A stretch of 60,906 nt of DNA from Gnetum montanum (GCA_015680685.1 MNCI01015768.1:3372-64277), one strand, 5' to 3'. Shown: positions 47,030 to 59,125, counted from the first letter of the stretch. Made by a program: numbers and translations. Notes: generated by a model not told the origin, from the letters alone.

Positions 47030-49838
47030 TGGGTGAAACTCATGTAGTTCCTGGTGGCGATGGCTCCTTCATGGGTGCCTTTCCCTTGTCTTGTGCTCCA
47101 GGTCTTGGGATTTGATGGCGTTGAAGTATGGCCTAGAGTTTCTCCTCTTCAGTTCAGGGATCCTATGCCATCCATGGTAATGTTCTGATGTTTGATGGAG
47201 TCAGCACCTCCCATGGGTAGGGTAGTTGTAAAAAAATTTTATTTACCTTGACATACTAAGCCGCAAACACCTGCCGTTCCTCCTCATAGGCTCTGGCTTT
47301 GTCTATGTATTCTTGAAAATATGTGAGGCATCAAGCCAAGTCTGTTACAAAACCTTTCTACCCCTGGTAGCTTGCTTTAACCATCTCAAGTTTAGAATTT
47401 GCAACCTCAAATTTTTGCAATATTTTCTTGCGTTCTACAAATTTTGTTTCATATTTGATGTAGGTGGTGGCTACCTGTTGCTCAAGCTCTATTCTCAAAT
47501 GTCCTACTGTCAACATGGCAAGGTTGGCATACCATAGGTTTACCAACTCCATGTATTCTATAAGGTCCTAGATCTACAAGTCCTGGCTCGTAACCTCCAC
47601 CTGGTGGAAAAATGCGTATTTGTCCAATATGGCCTACCAATCAGTGTGTTAAGCACTGAGAGCATTGATGTGGGCCTTGGCCATATGGATCTCCTTCTCG
47701 ATGATTTGCTTATACATCCCCACCTAGTCCTAAAAATGCTCCTTTAATTTCTCATGTCTTTTAGCCCCATTCTACCACGCACTTATTTCAATGGTCATTT
47801 TCTGATAGATGGAGTGTACCTCCTCCATCGAGAGGGTTCAATTTTCCCTAGCTAAACAGTTCATGTCCTGGTTGACCTTGATTAGTTGTTCTCAAAACTG
47901 TTGAAAATGTTCTTCAAGAACATTCTTTTGTTTCTCCATAGAGGTCAACTAAAGGTTGTCAACAACAAGTTGTTTGTTTTCCTCTTGTAAGGCTTTAAGT
48001 GCCTTAGTGTTCATGTAATTTTGCGCTTGTGCCGTAGAGGCATCCCAAACAACCTTCTCTTTTTCTTTTGCCACCATTTTATTCTCTGCCACTAGTTCAG
48101 TAAGTTTCTTAGTTCTAAAAGTGTCCATATGGTCTACGAGAATGAATTGAGAGGGATTCCACTGTGCTTCTTGCAGGGTCACGAGCCTTTCTTGCAATCT
48201 TTGCACTTTTGCTTTAGCATGCTCAACCCTCATCTCTATCAAGACTAGCTTCCTTTTGATGGAAATGATGTTTGATTGTATTTCTATAATATCTTATGGA
48301 ATGTTAAACAAGGACATCATCACCTGTCCTATTTGTAGCAATTGATTAGGTACATCCTCATGTTTTGTAGGAGTCATTGAGGTATTGGCCAGAGTTTGAG
48401 CATCCCATGCTCTTGTAAGATCTACTGGTGGAACAATAGGCACATTAAATGATTCTTTAATGTGGTCTGTGACCACTTCTATAGCTTCTGCTACATCCTA
48501 GTGCTGCATGACCACCACCGTGGCCCCTTCACCTATTTCTAACTACACTTGAAAGGACGCGGCGTTCCCTAAGATCTGTTGTGACCAAGTACTCTCTCCT
48601 CCCCTTGTATGGATGAACACTTCACCCCTCACATGATCCAAAAAAACTGTGGGTTGTATAGCATCATCGATGAAGTGCAAGAGATTTGCATCATCACCAC
48701 TTCCCCAACTGATCGTCTCAGCGATGGCCCTGAGATGGCTCATCGACAATTTGTAATCTTGCGACAGTGGCAGTGGTTGATCCTGCTAGCCCATGCTAGG
48801 CCCTACTTCTTGTTCTTGGCTAGGTCCCATTCTTGGAAGTTGGTTGGGTCCTACAAGTTGAGTTGTAGTTGGCCCTACTGTTTGTTCTTTTTCTTGTTCC
48901 GGCCCCAACGTCTCACTAGTGATTTTCCTTGTAGCTGGTGGCTTTAGTAGTTTGGCATACAAAGCATTTTGGGATTTTCAGAGGACATCATTGGTGTATC
49001 CTCTAATACCAACATGTCTGCATAGCTTCTTGATAAGATAAGGGAAGGAAAATGCAAGATTCCCTGTCTTCCGTTCTTCAAACCGCCTCAAGATATCCCT
49101 AAAATATAGATGAGGTAGGTTAGCATTAACATTTTCCATCAACACTGCACATCCTCTTGCCACATAGGTTGAAATTATTTTTAAGCCTTTTTTGGGGAAG
49201 AGGTGATAAGTTCCCATTTTGAAATAAAATCTCTCTTCCATCGTCAACTCCCCAAATATCTTATCTTCCTTACCATACGCCCTTTCCAACCAAACTCGTT
49301 ATGCATTAGGATCTGAGTAGGTAGAAAACTAAGCAACCTTTGGCCTGGTATTCGGGAGGTTTAATACTTCTAAAATGTCTTGAATAGAGAAATCAACAAC
49401 CACATTAAAAATGTTAACCATGGTGCCTTGTTCTTTATTGTGCCAAAATTGGTACATTTCTCTTAAGTACCAGGCACCACTGTCAAAGAGGATAGGCCAT
49501 AACAGGGATCCTATGAGATGATCCCTAATGGCCTCCAAAGAAAATTCTACAAAAGATCCAAAGTTTAATTCCACAATCACTATAGTGAATATGGACCTTT
49601 CATGGATGACCTGAACATAATCTTGGGGCAACATGAGATGTTGTCCCTATTTAGACCATGCAGTAGCTCCTCCTTCTGCATGCCTTGATTGTACAATAGC
49701 AGGGTCCTCTTGGTGGGTACTAAATGATTGTTCCTCCTACTCTACATGCTATCTAGCAAGAACCTATCCTTCACCTCTCCTAGGTCGTTTGATCCCACCT
49801 TGAGCAGGACCTTCTTGTTGTCTGCATTTCAGGGCCAT
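47030..49838 (-). pseudogene. Long ORF2 of element C (unknown, coiled-coil protein)
   Basis: About 935 codons in a single frame without an indel, interrupted by more than twenty stops, nearly all explicable as CAA/CAG/CGA/TGG changed to a stop. The start ATG at 49838 follows GTGATTGCAG, which could be a splice acceptor, as for env-like genes of Athila. Content: residues about 70-170 contain VVVDFSIQDILEVLNLPN (resembling the N-terminal motif of the Tat antisense proteins); 190-290 is a basic globular block with YHLFPKKGLK and FSFPYLIKKLCRH; then a Pro/Gln linker; from about 530 onward long charged heptad-like stretches (RVEHAKAKVQRLQERL, LVAENKMVAKEKEKV, LKALQEENKQL). I see no transmembrane segment, so it is not a typical envelope. 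Confidence 0.75.
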
Positions 49839-51725
49839 CTGCAATCACACAGGGCCAATCATTAGTAAGGTTATTATCAAAGTTAGGTTATACCTTACTG
49901 CTTGCCTTAATGGATTTGCTTTATCTCCATGTGATGTTAATTAAAATATCCCTGAAAGATTATAATGTTGAATCCTCTTTGCTTAGGTGGTTTCCAAATC
50001 TAGTTTCCCGGTATAACTAAGGAGGTGAAATTATTTTTGGTACATTTATCCTTAATTTTATAACTAATTACCCTTGATAATGTTGTTCGGGTGATGATGA
50101 ATTTCAAAAAAGTTACATGCTATTTGGCATGTGCCCCTCCCCCATGACTAGGCTGAACACTCTGAGTTCAAGTAGGTTCAAACGGAATGAAAATCGGAGG
50201 ACCAGTGAGCGAGATATGGATATGAAAGTAAGGGATGTGCAATCGCAAGTCATAGAGAGAAATTTGAAAAAATTCCTTTGCGTGAATAGTTGAAAATGAT
50301 GTTAAGTAGTGCAGGGGGTTGCATGTATATATATTTTTGAGATGTGATGTCACAGCCTATTGATGTGAGGGCACTTATGTAATATATCGAATTTTTAATA
50401 TTTTTCTAAATTAACGATGTAAACGAAGGACATCTAGACAAGTGTTGAAGGGTTCTAGGGAAATTCAACTAGTTCTGAGGGCATGAAAATTATGATGGTG
50501 TGGAATTTATCAATAAGGACCTCAGGTGATAAGGGAGAGAAAAAGGCTATGTGATGGTTCATAGGAATGTTTGAATCAAAGGGGTAGTAATAAGGGAAAG
50601 AATATCGTTAACAATATGCTGAGGGTAATAGATGGTGTGTGGAAGATGTGTTATGAGTGCAAACTACAAAAATAACACAATTGGATCCTCAACAAAGTAG
50701 GTTTCAACTTAGAATTCCCTTGCGTAATCACACCTTAAAATGTCTGTAGGCACTAGAATGGTTAAATGTAATCTACACTGTTTCCACAAAACACACACAT
50801 GTCAGTATCACTAGAATGAGGTAAGAGTTCTATACTATATGAGACATGAACCACAATTACATGAACAGTGAGATGAGATGGACTATAGAAGGGATTGTAG
50901 AGATTGAGACATGAGGTAACTAACCCAGGGCATAATGAATCCTATGTGTACAGCATGATTAATGTGTCATTAACTCTTCATTCCAAGATCAGGACCAAGT
51001 CCATTCTTCTTATCAATGACACCGCATTGTTTCATCCCATGATGAGCAAATTATGAGAGTACCATAACAACAAGGTGTATGATCACTTGGCATTTTGTTC
51101 AAGGGAGGAGTGCTTTTTCTTTGTGGCACTTCTCTCTCTTCTTTTTTTATTGCTAAATCTAGAGAAGCCACCAACCTTCAGGCATGGGTGCATGTCTTTC
51201 TAGTGGGACCCCCTAGAATAGCATTGGATTTTTGAGTGCCTTTTGATTACTCTTACTCCCATTTTGCGTTAGATCTACAAGGATCTTAGTACAACCATGT
51301 TGCCTGATAACTCCCACAAATGTCACCAAAGAGAATCTGCAAGTCCCCTTGATGTCACATCCTAATCATTCCCTCTTCATCCATCCTTCTTCATTCTGGG
51401 TACAACGGACACAAAATTAATTTTATGTTTTAAGAATGTCAAGAATATCACTATACCCTCGAATAGAACCTTTTATTTGTAGAATGGATGAGTGGGTGTA
51501 ATGGGCTCACTGTCCAAATAATTGATCGTTCGAGACTAGATAACATAGAACACACCTCAACCAACGAGCCACATGAGTGTTTTATTCGTAGATGAGATTA
51601 CTTATAAAAAGATAAAAAGACAAAAAGACAAAAAGATAAAACAAGAAATTGAAAACTGAAAAACTGGAAAACAAAAAATTGTAAAATTAAAGAAAATGAA
51701 AAATATTTATTAATCCTGCTTGTTA
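49839..51725 (-). other. Spacer between gag and ORF2 of element C
   Basis: No supported gene; short frames only. It contains an (AAAAAGAC/T)n microsatellite at 51605-51645. Pol genes would be expected here in an autonomous relative. The end next to ORF2 could be an intron. Confidence 0.6.
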
Positions 51726-53746
51726 TTAGAATGGGGGATATCCCCCATAACTAAATGGTTGAGCATGGCAAGGATTAATAAATGAAAGATGAGGATCCTT
51801 GCATGTTGGAAATATCGAAACTTGGTCATACTTACCCCATTGGGGTTCACACACCTGATTATAGTAAGCATAGTGGGGCAATTTATAAGATGTGGTTCCC
51901 GGGTAAAGAGTTGACCCACTATGATACTTGAGACCATAAGATGGTATGCAAGGATCGGGATGTCATCCTCCATGGCTATATTCATTGGGCCGTATGGTTG
52001 TTGGAGTGTTAATTGGTGGCCCTGATGAAGTGACACGAGGCATTGGGTTCGAGGAGGAGGATGCACCACAATGTTGGACTTGTGCTGAGTTGGAGAATGC
52101 AGTGGCCTTGGAACTGTGTTGTCCCTTCCTACGGTCATGTCTAAAGAAGGGACGCCTTTGATGTTGAGGAGGTCTCTCACTGCTATTGGCAATAGTAGCA
52201 CAAGTAATGTTCGTGGGTTGTTGTTGTGGTGCAGACACTTCAGGAACAATTGGTGGCGATGTAGAAGGAGGGAAAGGATGAGAATGTTGAAATTTAGGAG
52301 AAGTGTAAGGTACACAAGGCGGTGGTTGTGTTGAGGACATGGGCTGATAGTACTGAGGAGAATAATAATGCTACGAGATAGAGTATGTTGACCCAGTTGG
52401 GAAAATAGGATGTTGAACTAGATAAGTAAGTAGATTTGGATGATATGAAGGGTGTCCTCAGTCTAGGGATGGCTTCCCCCATGATTGGAATTGTTGCCAC
52501 TGTGATCTAACACAGTATCTTTGTATGAAGTATGGGTGTAACATGCTTCTCCAATGCTCATATAAATATAACAAGATTGGTCATTGGCCCTTGGGGTGAT
52601 CATATAGGAAAATGTTGCATTCATACGTATGATTGGAAATTGAGCTCTTATTTTCTTCATCCCATCTTTCTGATTGTCTAATGATATTTTGTCCAACCTC
52701 TCAGGTTGTCAAAACTCTATCTCCAATAATATTGATATATTCCCCACACTTTTTATGCATCCATTCCAGCATCTTATTGATCTTTGCCTCAATTTCACCT
52801 AATGATTGTTGTACTGGCAAAGATGGTTCTTCCTCCTTGAGATAGGTTGATTTCTCCTTTTTGTGATTGTTGACCTCTGTTAAGTTGAGATTTTGGTCCC
52901 ATTGATGTTTTTCAACACTCTCCCATCTAGCCACTTCTCCTTATTCTTTTGCTACCTGCTTAATAAGCTCTTGGAATTGATGGATTCGTAGTTCATATAG
53001 TTGACCTTGGGCATACATCCCTAGGGTCTCTCTTGTTTCATCACGAAGCTCATCAATGATATGGTACATTAGCCTTTTCTCGGAGAACTCATGGCTTGGA
53101 TAGTTATTTAACAATGCATAATATCTTTCTAAGGCCATGTCCAAGGGTTCATGTTGTGCTTGTTTCCACTCTTGGATTTCTTTCCTCAAGGCTTCCACTC
53201 TTGTGTAGGTTTGATATCTTTCGTTAAAGAGTTCTACCATTGTTGGCCAACGTTGTATTGAATTTGGTTTTAACGATCTATACCATACTTTTTCTTGGCC
53301 AACGAGTGTCATAGGGAAGAGCTTGAGTTTTTGCCACTCGTTATCAATGTTGTTCCATGCACATGCATCATAGAAGGCTTGTAAACGTTGTTGCGGATCT
53401 AAGTCATAGCCTTCTGAGAAGTTGGAAAAGCTATTTAAATCGAGCTTGGGTAGGCAACTCTCTTTATGATGCCTACGGGAGATTCGAACAGCCTCCTGTA
53501 TTTGCGTTAGGCTTGTAGTGGCTAGTAGGGGTTCATATTCATTGATTAAGTTATGCTTTCATGCGTTGGGATGATGCTTCCTTTGTTTATGTTTATAAGA
53601 AACCCCCACCTTAGATTGCGTACTCTAATCTTCATTTTCATAGAATTCGTTGGTCCTCCAATGAATTGCCTCACTAGATATGGCATTATCGTAGTCTTGT
53701 AGGAGAGACATGGTTGTGCAATTATGTGTGAATTTGTATGTGACAT
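51726..53746 (-). pseudogene. gag of element C
   Basis: Frame 53312-51726 is continuous apart from stops (e.g. TAA at 52940, TGA near 51962); the first 66 codons are in another frame. The Gag core includes LQAFYDACAWNNIDNEW near 53380, KVWYRSLKPN near 53285, WPTMVELFNERYQTYTRVEA near 53250 and ALERYYALLNNYPSHEF near 53125. The C-terminal part is Pro/Ser/Gln-rich (52340-51963) and ends in a Tyr/Pro/Gly-rich tail, YGGYPPF, at two successive TAA stops. Confidence 0.82.
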
Positions 53747-53832
53747 TTTTGTAATTATTTCTTCCTAAAAGATATATCGTTAGTTCCTATATAGTGACCT
53801 TGTATGATACAACTAATCTAGATAACTAGCAT

Positions 53833-53853
53833 CGTCCCAAATAATGGTGCCAA
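53833..53853 (-). other. Primer binding site of element C
   Basis: TTGGCACCATTATTTGGGACG follows the 5' LTR in coding orientation; the same PBS class as in A and B. Confidence 0.65.
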
Positions 53854-54663
53854 TGATGAGGGGCGAGGTACCCCTACACTCAACCATACGAATATGAGCA
53901 TTTCATGCATGATCTGGTTGAACTCTGCAAACAGACTAGTTGTGGTATCCAGACAATTACTCATAGATCGTAGTTTGTTGTCTTCCCACCTAAACTAGTA
54001 TTAGCTTTTTCACATATGGTTTAGTCCAAAGTGAGGTGTATGATGTGTTCCTATACTAATGCTACTCCTGGGGCTAATGGAATATAATATCAACTAAACT
54101 AGGAGAGAGAGAGAGAGAATCTAAGCTAGCCTAAGTGCAATGAGCATTCATTCCTTAATCATCCGTATACATCTTGGACCTCGTGCATGACTACCACTGG
54201 GATTACCAAGCGTATGGCCTAAGTACACTACTGGGTTACCAAGTAGTCACACTTAAATGCTCGTGATTCAGTCGTACTCATTCCACGTTACTAGAAGATC
54301 AGGGTAGAGAGATATTAACTAAGAAAGAAATAAATGATAATAACAATTAAATCATTAAGCTAAGTGGATGCTGCAATGATGAAGTAATCTCAATCTTTAC
54401 TGCCAGTCATGTGCATGTCCAAGTACGTCACACTTGAATAAGGATGCCGTACAATTACAATCATCACACTGCGGGCATGCACTGGGAGAAAAGGTTTGAG
54501 AGGAAAAAATGATGTACTAAAAACTATTGAAAACTTAAACTTAAAAAAAAAACTCTCTACTAAATATGCCTACCTCTTATTTATAGATGATGAGGTAGGT
54601 TATGATATTGCGTGCATGATATCATTGGTGTGATATCACAACCAACAAATTCATGACTCATCA
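53854..54663 (-). repeat. 5' LTR of element C
   Basis: An 810-bp partner of 45992-46847. It is shorter because the GATATCACG array is reduced to GATATTGCGTGCATGATATC. Confidence 0.92.
54576..54586 (-). promoter_or_regulatory. TATA box in 5' LTR of element C
   Basis: CTATAAATAAG on the minus strand, 77 bases into the LTR; the expected genomic promoter. Confidence 0.7.
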
Positions 54664-54668
54664 CTTTG
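54664..54668. repeat. Target site duplication of element C, right copy
   Basis: CTTTG, one change from the left copy CTTTA; followed by CTTGGTCATATC as in A at about 5039. Confidence 0.85.
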
Positions 54669-55345
54669 CTTGGTCATATCCTAAGATAACTAGAATCAAT
54701 CCAAGGATATTCCAGCATTGTATTTACATTGACCTAGCCATGAAGCCAAGAAGGCAACCACAAAGATGATTGAATCCCAAGTTGAAGCATTGTCAAAGAG
54801 GAAATAGAAAAACTCCTCAAAGTGAGGTTCATCTATCCCATCACGGATAGTGAGTGGGTTAGCCCACTCATAATTATGCCAAAGAAAGATGGCAAGTGAT
54901 GGGTCTACATTGAGTTTAGGCTGTTGAATATGACAACCTTTAAAGATCATTTTTCATTATCATTTGTGAACCAAGTGTTGGATACCATTTCTGGGCATTA
55001 CTATTATATCTTCTTAGATGGTTATAGTGGCTAGAAACAAATCCAAATTGCACCCAAAGATCAAGCCAAGACAACATTCACAAGTCTTTGGGGGAATTTT
55101 TCATATTCTAATATGTCATTTGGTTTGTGCAATAACCCTACAACATTTTAATGCTTGGTCCTTAGTATTTTTCAACATTAGATTGGTAGTGAGGTAGAAG
55201 TATTTATGGATGAATTTTCTACTTATGGGGCTACATTTGAGCAAGCCTTGGACCACCTTGAGCAGGTACTGACAAGATGTGTTGAAACAAACCTTAGGCT
55301 CAATTGGTAGAAAATCCATCTAATGGTTTGGGAGGGCATAGTATT
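54669..55345 (+). pseudogene. Reverse transcriptase of element B
   Basis: Resumes after element C with CIYIDLAMKPRRQP. It contains FLDGYSG near 55010-55030 and FMDEFST at 55203-55223, where the second catalytic Asp of motif C is replaced by Glu. Broken by stops and shifts, and colinear with 5100-5700 of A. Confidence 0.75.
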
Positions 55346-55382
55346 GGGGCACTAAATTTCACAAGAGGGGATTAAAGTATAC

Positions 55383-55990
55383 ATGAAAAAGATAAGGGTC
55401 TTCCAAGGAATCACACATCAACTAGAGACATTCAAAAATGTTCAATCATTCCTTGGACACATTAGCTACTATCAAAAATTTATAGAGAATTTCTCTAAAA
55501 TTGCAAAGTCATTGGTTAAGCTTACAAAGAAAGATGCTTCATTCATCTCAGCTAAAAAATGTGAACATGCATTCCAAAAACTCAAATATAAACTTGTGAA
55601 AATTCCAATTCTATGGGGACCAAACTAGTCTAGAGCATTTCACATAATGATGGACTTATCTAATTATGCCTTGAGAGCTATGCTTAAGTAGTTGGATGAT
55701 AAGAAATGTCCATAATACATCCACTACATGAGTTGAAGCATTGTAGGTGCATAGTTGAATTACACCACAACTGAGAAAGAATTGATGGAAGTGGTTTATG
55801 CTATTGAAAAGTTTAGGTACTATGTGCTTGGATACAAAGTGTTTGTGTACACAAATCATAGTGCCATCCACTTTCTAATGAATAACTCAATGGTGAGTCC
55901 TCATATCATATAGTGGCTTGTGATTCTACAGGAATTTGAGCTCACAACGATAGATTAGAAAGGGACTAAGAATGTGGCCATCGACCACCT
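55383..55990 (+). pseudogene. RNase H of element B
   Basis: An open 81-codon piece starts MKKIRVFQGITHQLETFKNV with FLGHISYYQKFIENFSKIAKSL. It is followed by broken YALRAML, ELMEVVYAIEK and YYVLGYKVFV blocks. Colinear with 5750-6357 of A. Confidence 0.72.
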
Positions 55991-56019
55991 CTCTTGATTA
56001 ATATGGGATAACCAGGAGG

Positions 56020-57440
56020 AGGAGAGTCCACTCCCTGATCAATTTTCAGATGAACTCCTCTTTACAAGAACAATAAATGACCAAGAGCCAGTAGAAACAA
56101 CATAGTATGATGGAATTCTCACTTACCTTCTCACTCAATAGATGCCACAAGATCTAGAATTTAGGAAGAAATATGAGTTTCTTCATTGGGCAAGGTATTT
56201 CATGGAAATGAAAAAATACCTTTACAACATGTGTGTTGATGGCTTGGTTTGTTGGTGTGTTCTTGATGTGGATCAACTACACATGCTTTAGGATGCTCAC
56301 AATGGCCCTTGTAGAGGCCACTATGATGGGAGATGCATAACCATAAAAATCTTAATGGTAGGATACTATTGGCCTATAATCTTCAAGGATGTCCACCAAT
56401 TTGTTCGATCTTGTGAATATTGTCAAAGAGATAGTGGGATGACCACCTGAATGGAGGGTCCTCAATAGTGGACTCAACCACTAAAGCCCTTTGACATATG
56501 GGGCATAGTCTTCATATGTTTCATCACATCCATGTCCAATGGAAATGCATATACCATCATAGCAATTGACTACTACACCAAATGGGCAAAAGCAGTGGCT
56601 ATCAACAATTGTACATCATCTACTACTACTTGATTCATACAAAAATAGGTTGTAAATAGGTTTTGGGTACCATGTGCCCTAATTTCTAACAACGGAACTC
56701 ATTTTATACAAAAACTTATGCAACACTTGGGGGTCAAACATAAATTAACAACACCCTATCACCTCCAAGCCAATGATCAAGCAAAGGTAACTAACAGGAA
56801 GATCAAAATTATCCTAACAAGGACCATAAGCAAATAGAAGAGAGACTAAAGCACAAAACTCAATGATTCCCTTTGGGCCTACCACTCAACATGGTAAATC
56901 CATATTCACTACTCTCTCTATGAGCTAGTATATAAAAAACTTCCAACACTCCCAATTCAATCTAAGCTTTGTACACTCTCAATAGCCTATGAACTGAATC
57001 TTGACCTAAGTTTAGCACAAAAAGAAAGATTGATCAATCTCAACATGCTAGACAAAAATCGACTAGTGGGCCTATCTTTGAATGAAGTGCACAAGGCATT
57101 CAACAAGAAATGACATGACCTTAGAATATGGAAAGTGAAATTTCAACTAGAAGATAAGGTTCTCTACTGGAACCCCATACATGTACCCTAGAAAAAGATT
57201 TCAAATGTTGTGGGAGGGATCTTATATAATTGAAAAAACCTTTTCTTCTGGGGCCATGACCATATACAAACCTAAGAGCCAAAATAAAAAGTACTTGGTC
57301 AACATCCAACAAGTAAAACCTTTCCATGAGGCCAAGCAAGCCAGTGCAACAAATACCTCAATGGATGGACAACCACACTCAATTTTTTTGATCTCCTTCT
57401 TCCAACTCAGTCGTGGGGGAGATGGCCATCCATGCTAATC
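56020..57440 (+). pseudogene. Integrase of element B
   Basis: The full integrase span without insertions: zinc-binding part (GPCRGHYDGRC near 56305-56335, later C-x2-C), core start FDIWGI near 56490, ISNNGTHF near 56680 (normally TDNG), then TPYHLQAND-AKVTNRK near 56752 and GPY-like LWEGSYIIEKTF near 57208. The piece 57181-57438 is open. Both Asp-to-Asn and stop changes inactivate it. Confidence 0.75.
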
Positions 57441-57732
57441 ATCCATATGGCTTTTTATTTTTCTATTTTTTTTCCACATTTTTTATTTTCAAAATTTTTC
57501 CTATTTTACATCATTTTTTGTTTTACCCCATCATTAGTACATTTAAATATTTCTTGAATCTTTTCAATTTTCTTATATATTTTACTTTGTTTGGTTTGAG
57601 TGTGAGCTTCAAGTTTTTGCTAATAAAACATGCTTTGTGCTAACAAAACATAGTAGTATTAATGGTGGTTTGTGCTTAATGTTTTGTTTGCTAATTTCTA
57701 GTTTTTATTTTTGAATTTTTATATTGATGGCT
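57441..57732 (+). other. 3' non-coding region of element B, truncated
   Basis: A T-rich sequence matching 42280-42590 of A. It is cut by element 4 at a TTTTTGAATTTTT-A-ATTGATGGCT site; the continuation and the 3' LTR of B lie beyond the window. Confidence 0.65.
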
Positions 57733-58450
57733 TGTAACGACAGAAAATGTCGGCAGCTGGAAATACCGACCGAGATCCCGGCGTACACAGTTTTAGCCAC
57801 GGATCCGCGCGAGGGCTATGCTGGAAAAACGAATCCGCGGCACCCTGAACGGTCTTGTCGATCAGACAGGGACTTACAGGTCAATAAAACGATGAGAATC
57901 ACGCGGACAGAAAGCGATCTGTTTCGAAAAATGGTAAAACAACGGGAAAGAAATGTGATCAGATTGCGACGGAGATAATGCTAAACACGATGAAAGGAGG
58001 CTGGCAAAAGAGAAGCACGTAGCTCCAAGATCTGCGCTTTGACTCACAGATGTATATTTCGTATGAGAAATTACACTGGGGAATCCCCAATTACGGGACG
58101 TGAAACAAGCACAGAACAACAAGCAAAACGGTTTAAATAGAAGTCCGATCTACCTCGTGGGCTAAAGCTGAGGTGCAAGGCAGGCTAAGCTTCGACGTCT
58201 ACCGGTCAATTGTGTCTGATCGATAAAGTCTCTTCAACAGAACGATTTCTCCTGTCACCGGTGCTCAGATCAACTGTACTCTGCTTCGACTGTAAGGCGA
58301 TGATATCCACAATTGCCAAAGCATTGTTCTCTGTATCTTTGCTCCAAAGTGCTAAGTGCTCTGGTGCTCAGAAATATGCTTTTTTGCTCCTCTGAGTTTC
58401 TTGTTAACCCCAATTTTTTGCCAACCGACCTCCGTATCTTTGTTAACTGG

Positions 58451-58461
58451 GGTATTTATAG
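58451..58461 (-). promoter_or_regulatory. TATA box in LTR of element 4
   Basis: CTATAAATACC on the minus strand, identical to the box of elements 2 and 3. Confidence 0.7.
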
Positions 58462-58639
58462 GCTGCGACACTTCGCGGAGAAGGAGCAACCTTGAAGATG
58501 TGGGCTCCGGATATTGCGGGCCCTGCTGGCATGATCTTTTAAGTCAGACTGTGACCATGCACAACACGCTTGTTTGCGTGTTGTGCGCATGAGAAGTAAG
58601 CAAGTGTTGAGCGTGCTTTAATTGTTTTCAGGCTGGATT

Positions 58640-59125
58640 ACACTCATTCGCATTGCGTTGCGTATATGAGCGCAATCTGGTAAAAACAATAAGCTTAAAG
58701 TTGCTTTATGCTTACTACGCAGTTGCGCGTAATGAAGCGTAAGTAATGCACAATTTTACGCTCACTACGCAGTTGCGCGTGTCAGAGCGTAAAACGATGT
58801 GTAAATTATGCTCACTACGCAGCTATGCGTGATAAAGCGTAATCAATGTACAACTTACGCTCACCACGCGGCCGTGCGTGACGAAGCGTAAGTAATGTAT
58901 GCCTTACGCTCAGTACGCAGCTACGCGTATGAAGCGTAAAACGATGAGCAACTTGAATGATGACATACGCAATGATACGCACCGCTGCGTATCGAGCGTA
59001 AAAACAAGTTATGCATGCGCCGGGAGGAAAAACGTCAAACTGTTGCGCTTCTTTAGATTCTGCCTTTGACTATTTTGGAGCTTATTACGCTCATCACGCT
59101 GCTGTGCGTAATAGAGCGTAAACCC
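58640..59125. repeat. Tandem hairpin array TTACGCTC...GAGCGTAA, LTR of element 4
   Basis: Units of about 50 bp, each an inverted repeat: TTACGCTCACTACGCAG then TGCGCGT and GAGCGTAA. Clear units start near 58705, 58758, 58808, 58855 and 58905, a diverged one near 58964, and a separate one at 59083-59122. CG sites are largely intact. Confidence 0.88.

Larger units (their letters stand above)
45992..54663 (-). mobile_element. Non-autonomous Athila-related element C (gag plus novel ORF, no pol)
   Basis: An 8.7-kb element coding on the minus strand and inserted in the PR-RT linker of B. In coding order: 5' LTR 54663-53854, PBS from 53853, gag to 51726, a 1.9-kb spacer, a long ORF (49838 to about 47030), PPT-like GTAGGGGTA, 3' LTR 46847-45992. 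I find no protease, RT, RNase H or integrase in it. Its LTR termini (TGATGAGT...ACTCATCA), PBS and Gag are of the same family as A and B, so it probably relied on their enzymes. Confidence 0.85.
43211..57732 (+). mobile_element. Athila-like Ty3/gypsy element B
   Basis: A relative of A in direct orientation: LTR, PBS, gag, truncated linker, RT, RNase H, INT, 3' region. Element C sits at 45992-54663, and the right end is cut by element 4 before any 3' LTR. Integrase is not interrupted here, so B is the reference that proves the insertion points in A. Confidence 0.8.

Noticed and set aside
47030-49838. ORF2 of element C as a retroviral envelope gene
   Set aside because: Its position after gag and the possible splice acceptor are env-like, but I see no signal peptide or transmembrane segment and the C-terminal half is charged coiled coil.
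51710-52315. 201-codon minus-strand frame in element C
   Set aside because: It is a shifted reading of the Pro/Gln-rich and Tyr/Pro/Gly-rich Gag tail, whose own frame continues from the Gag core to the double stop at 51726.
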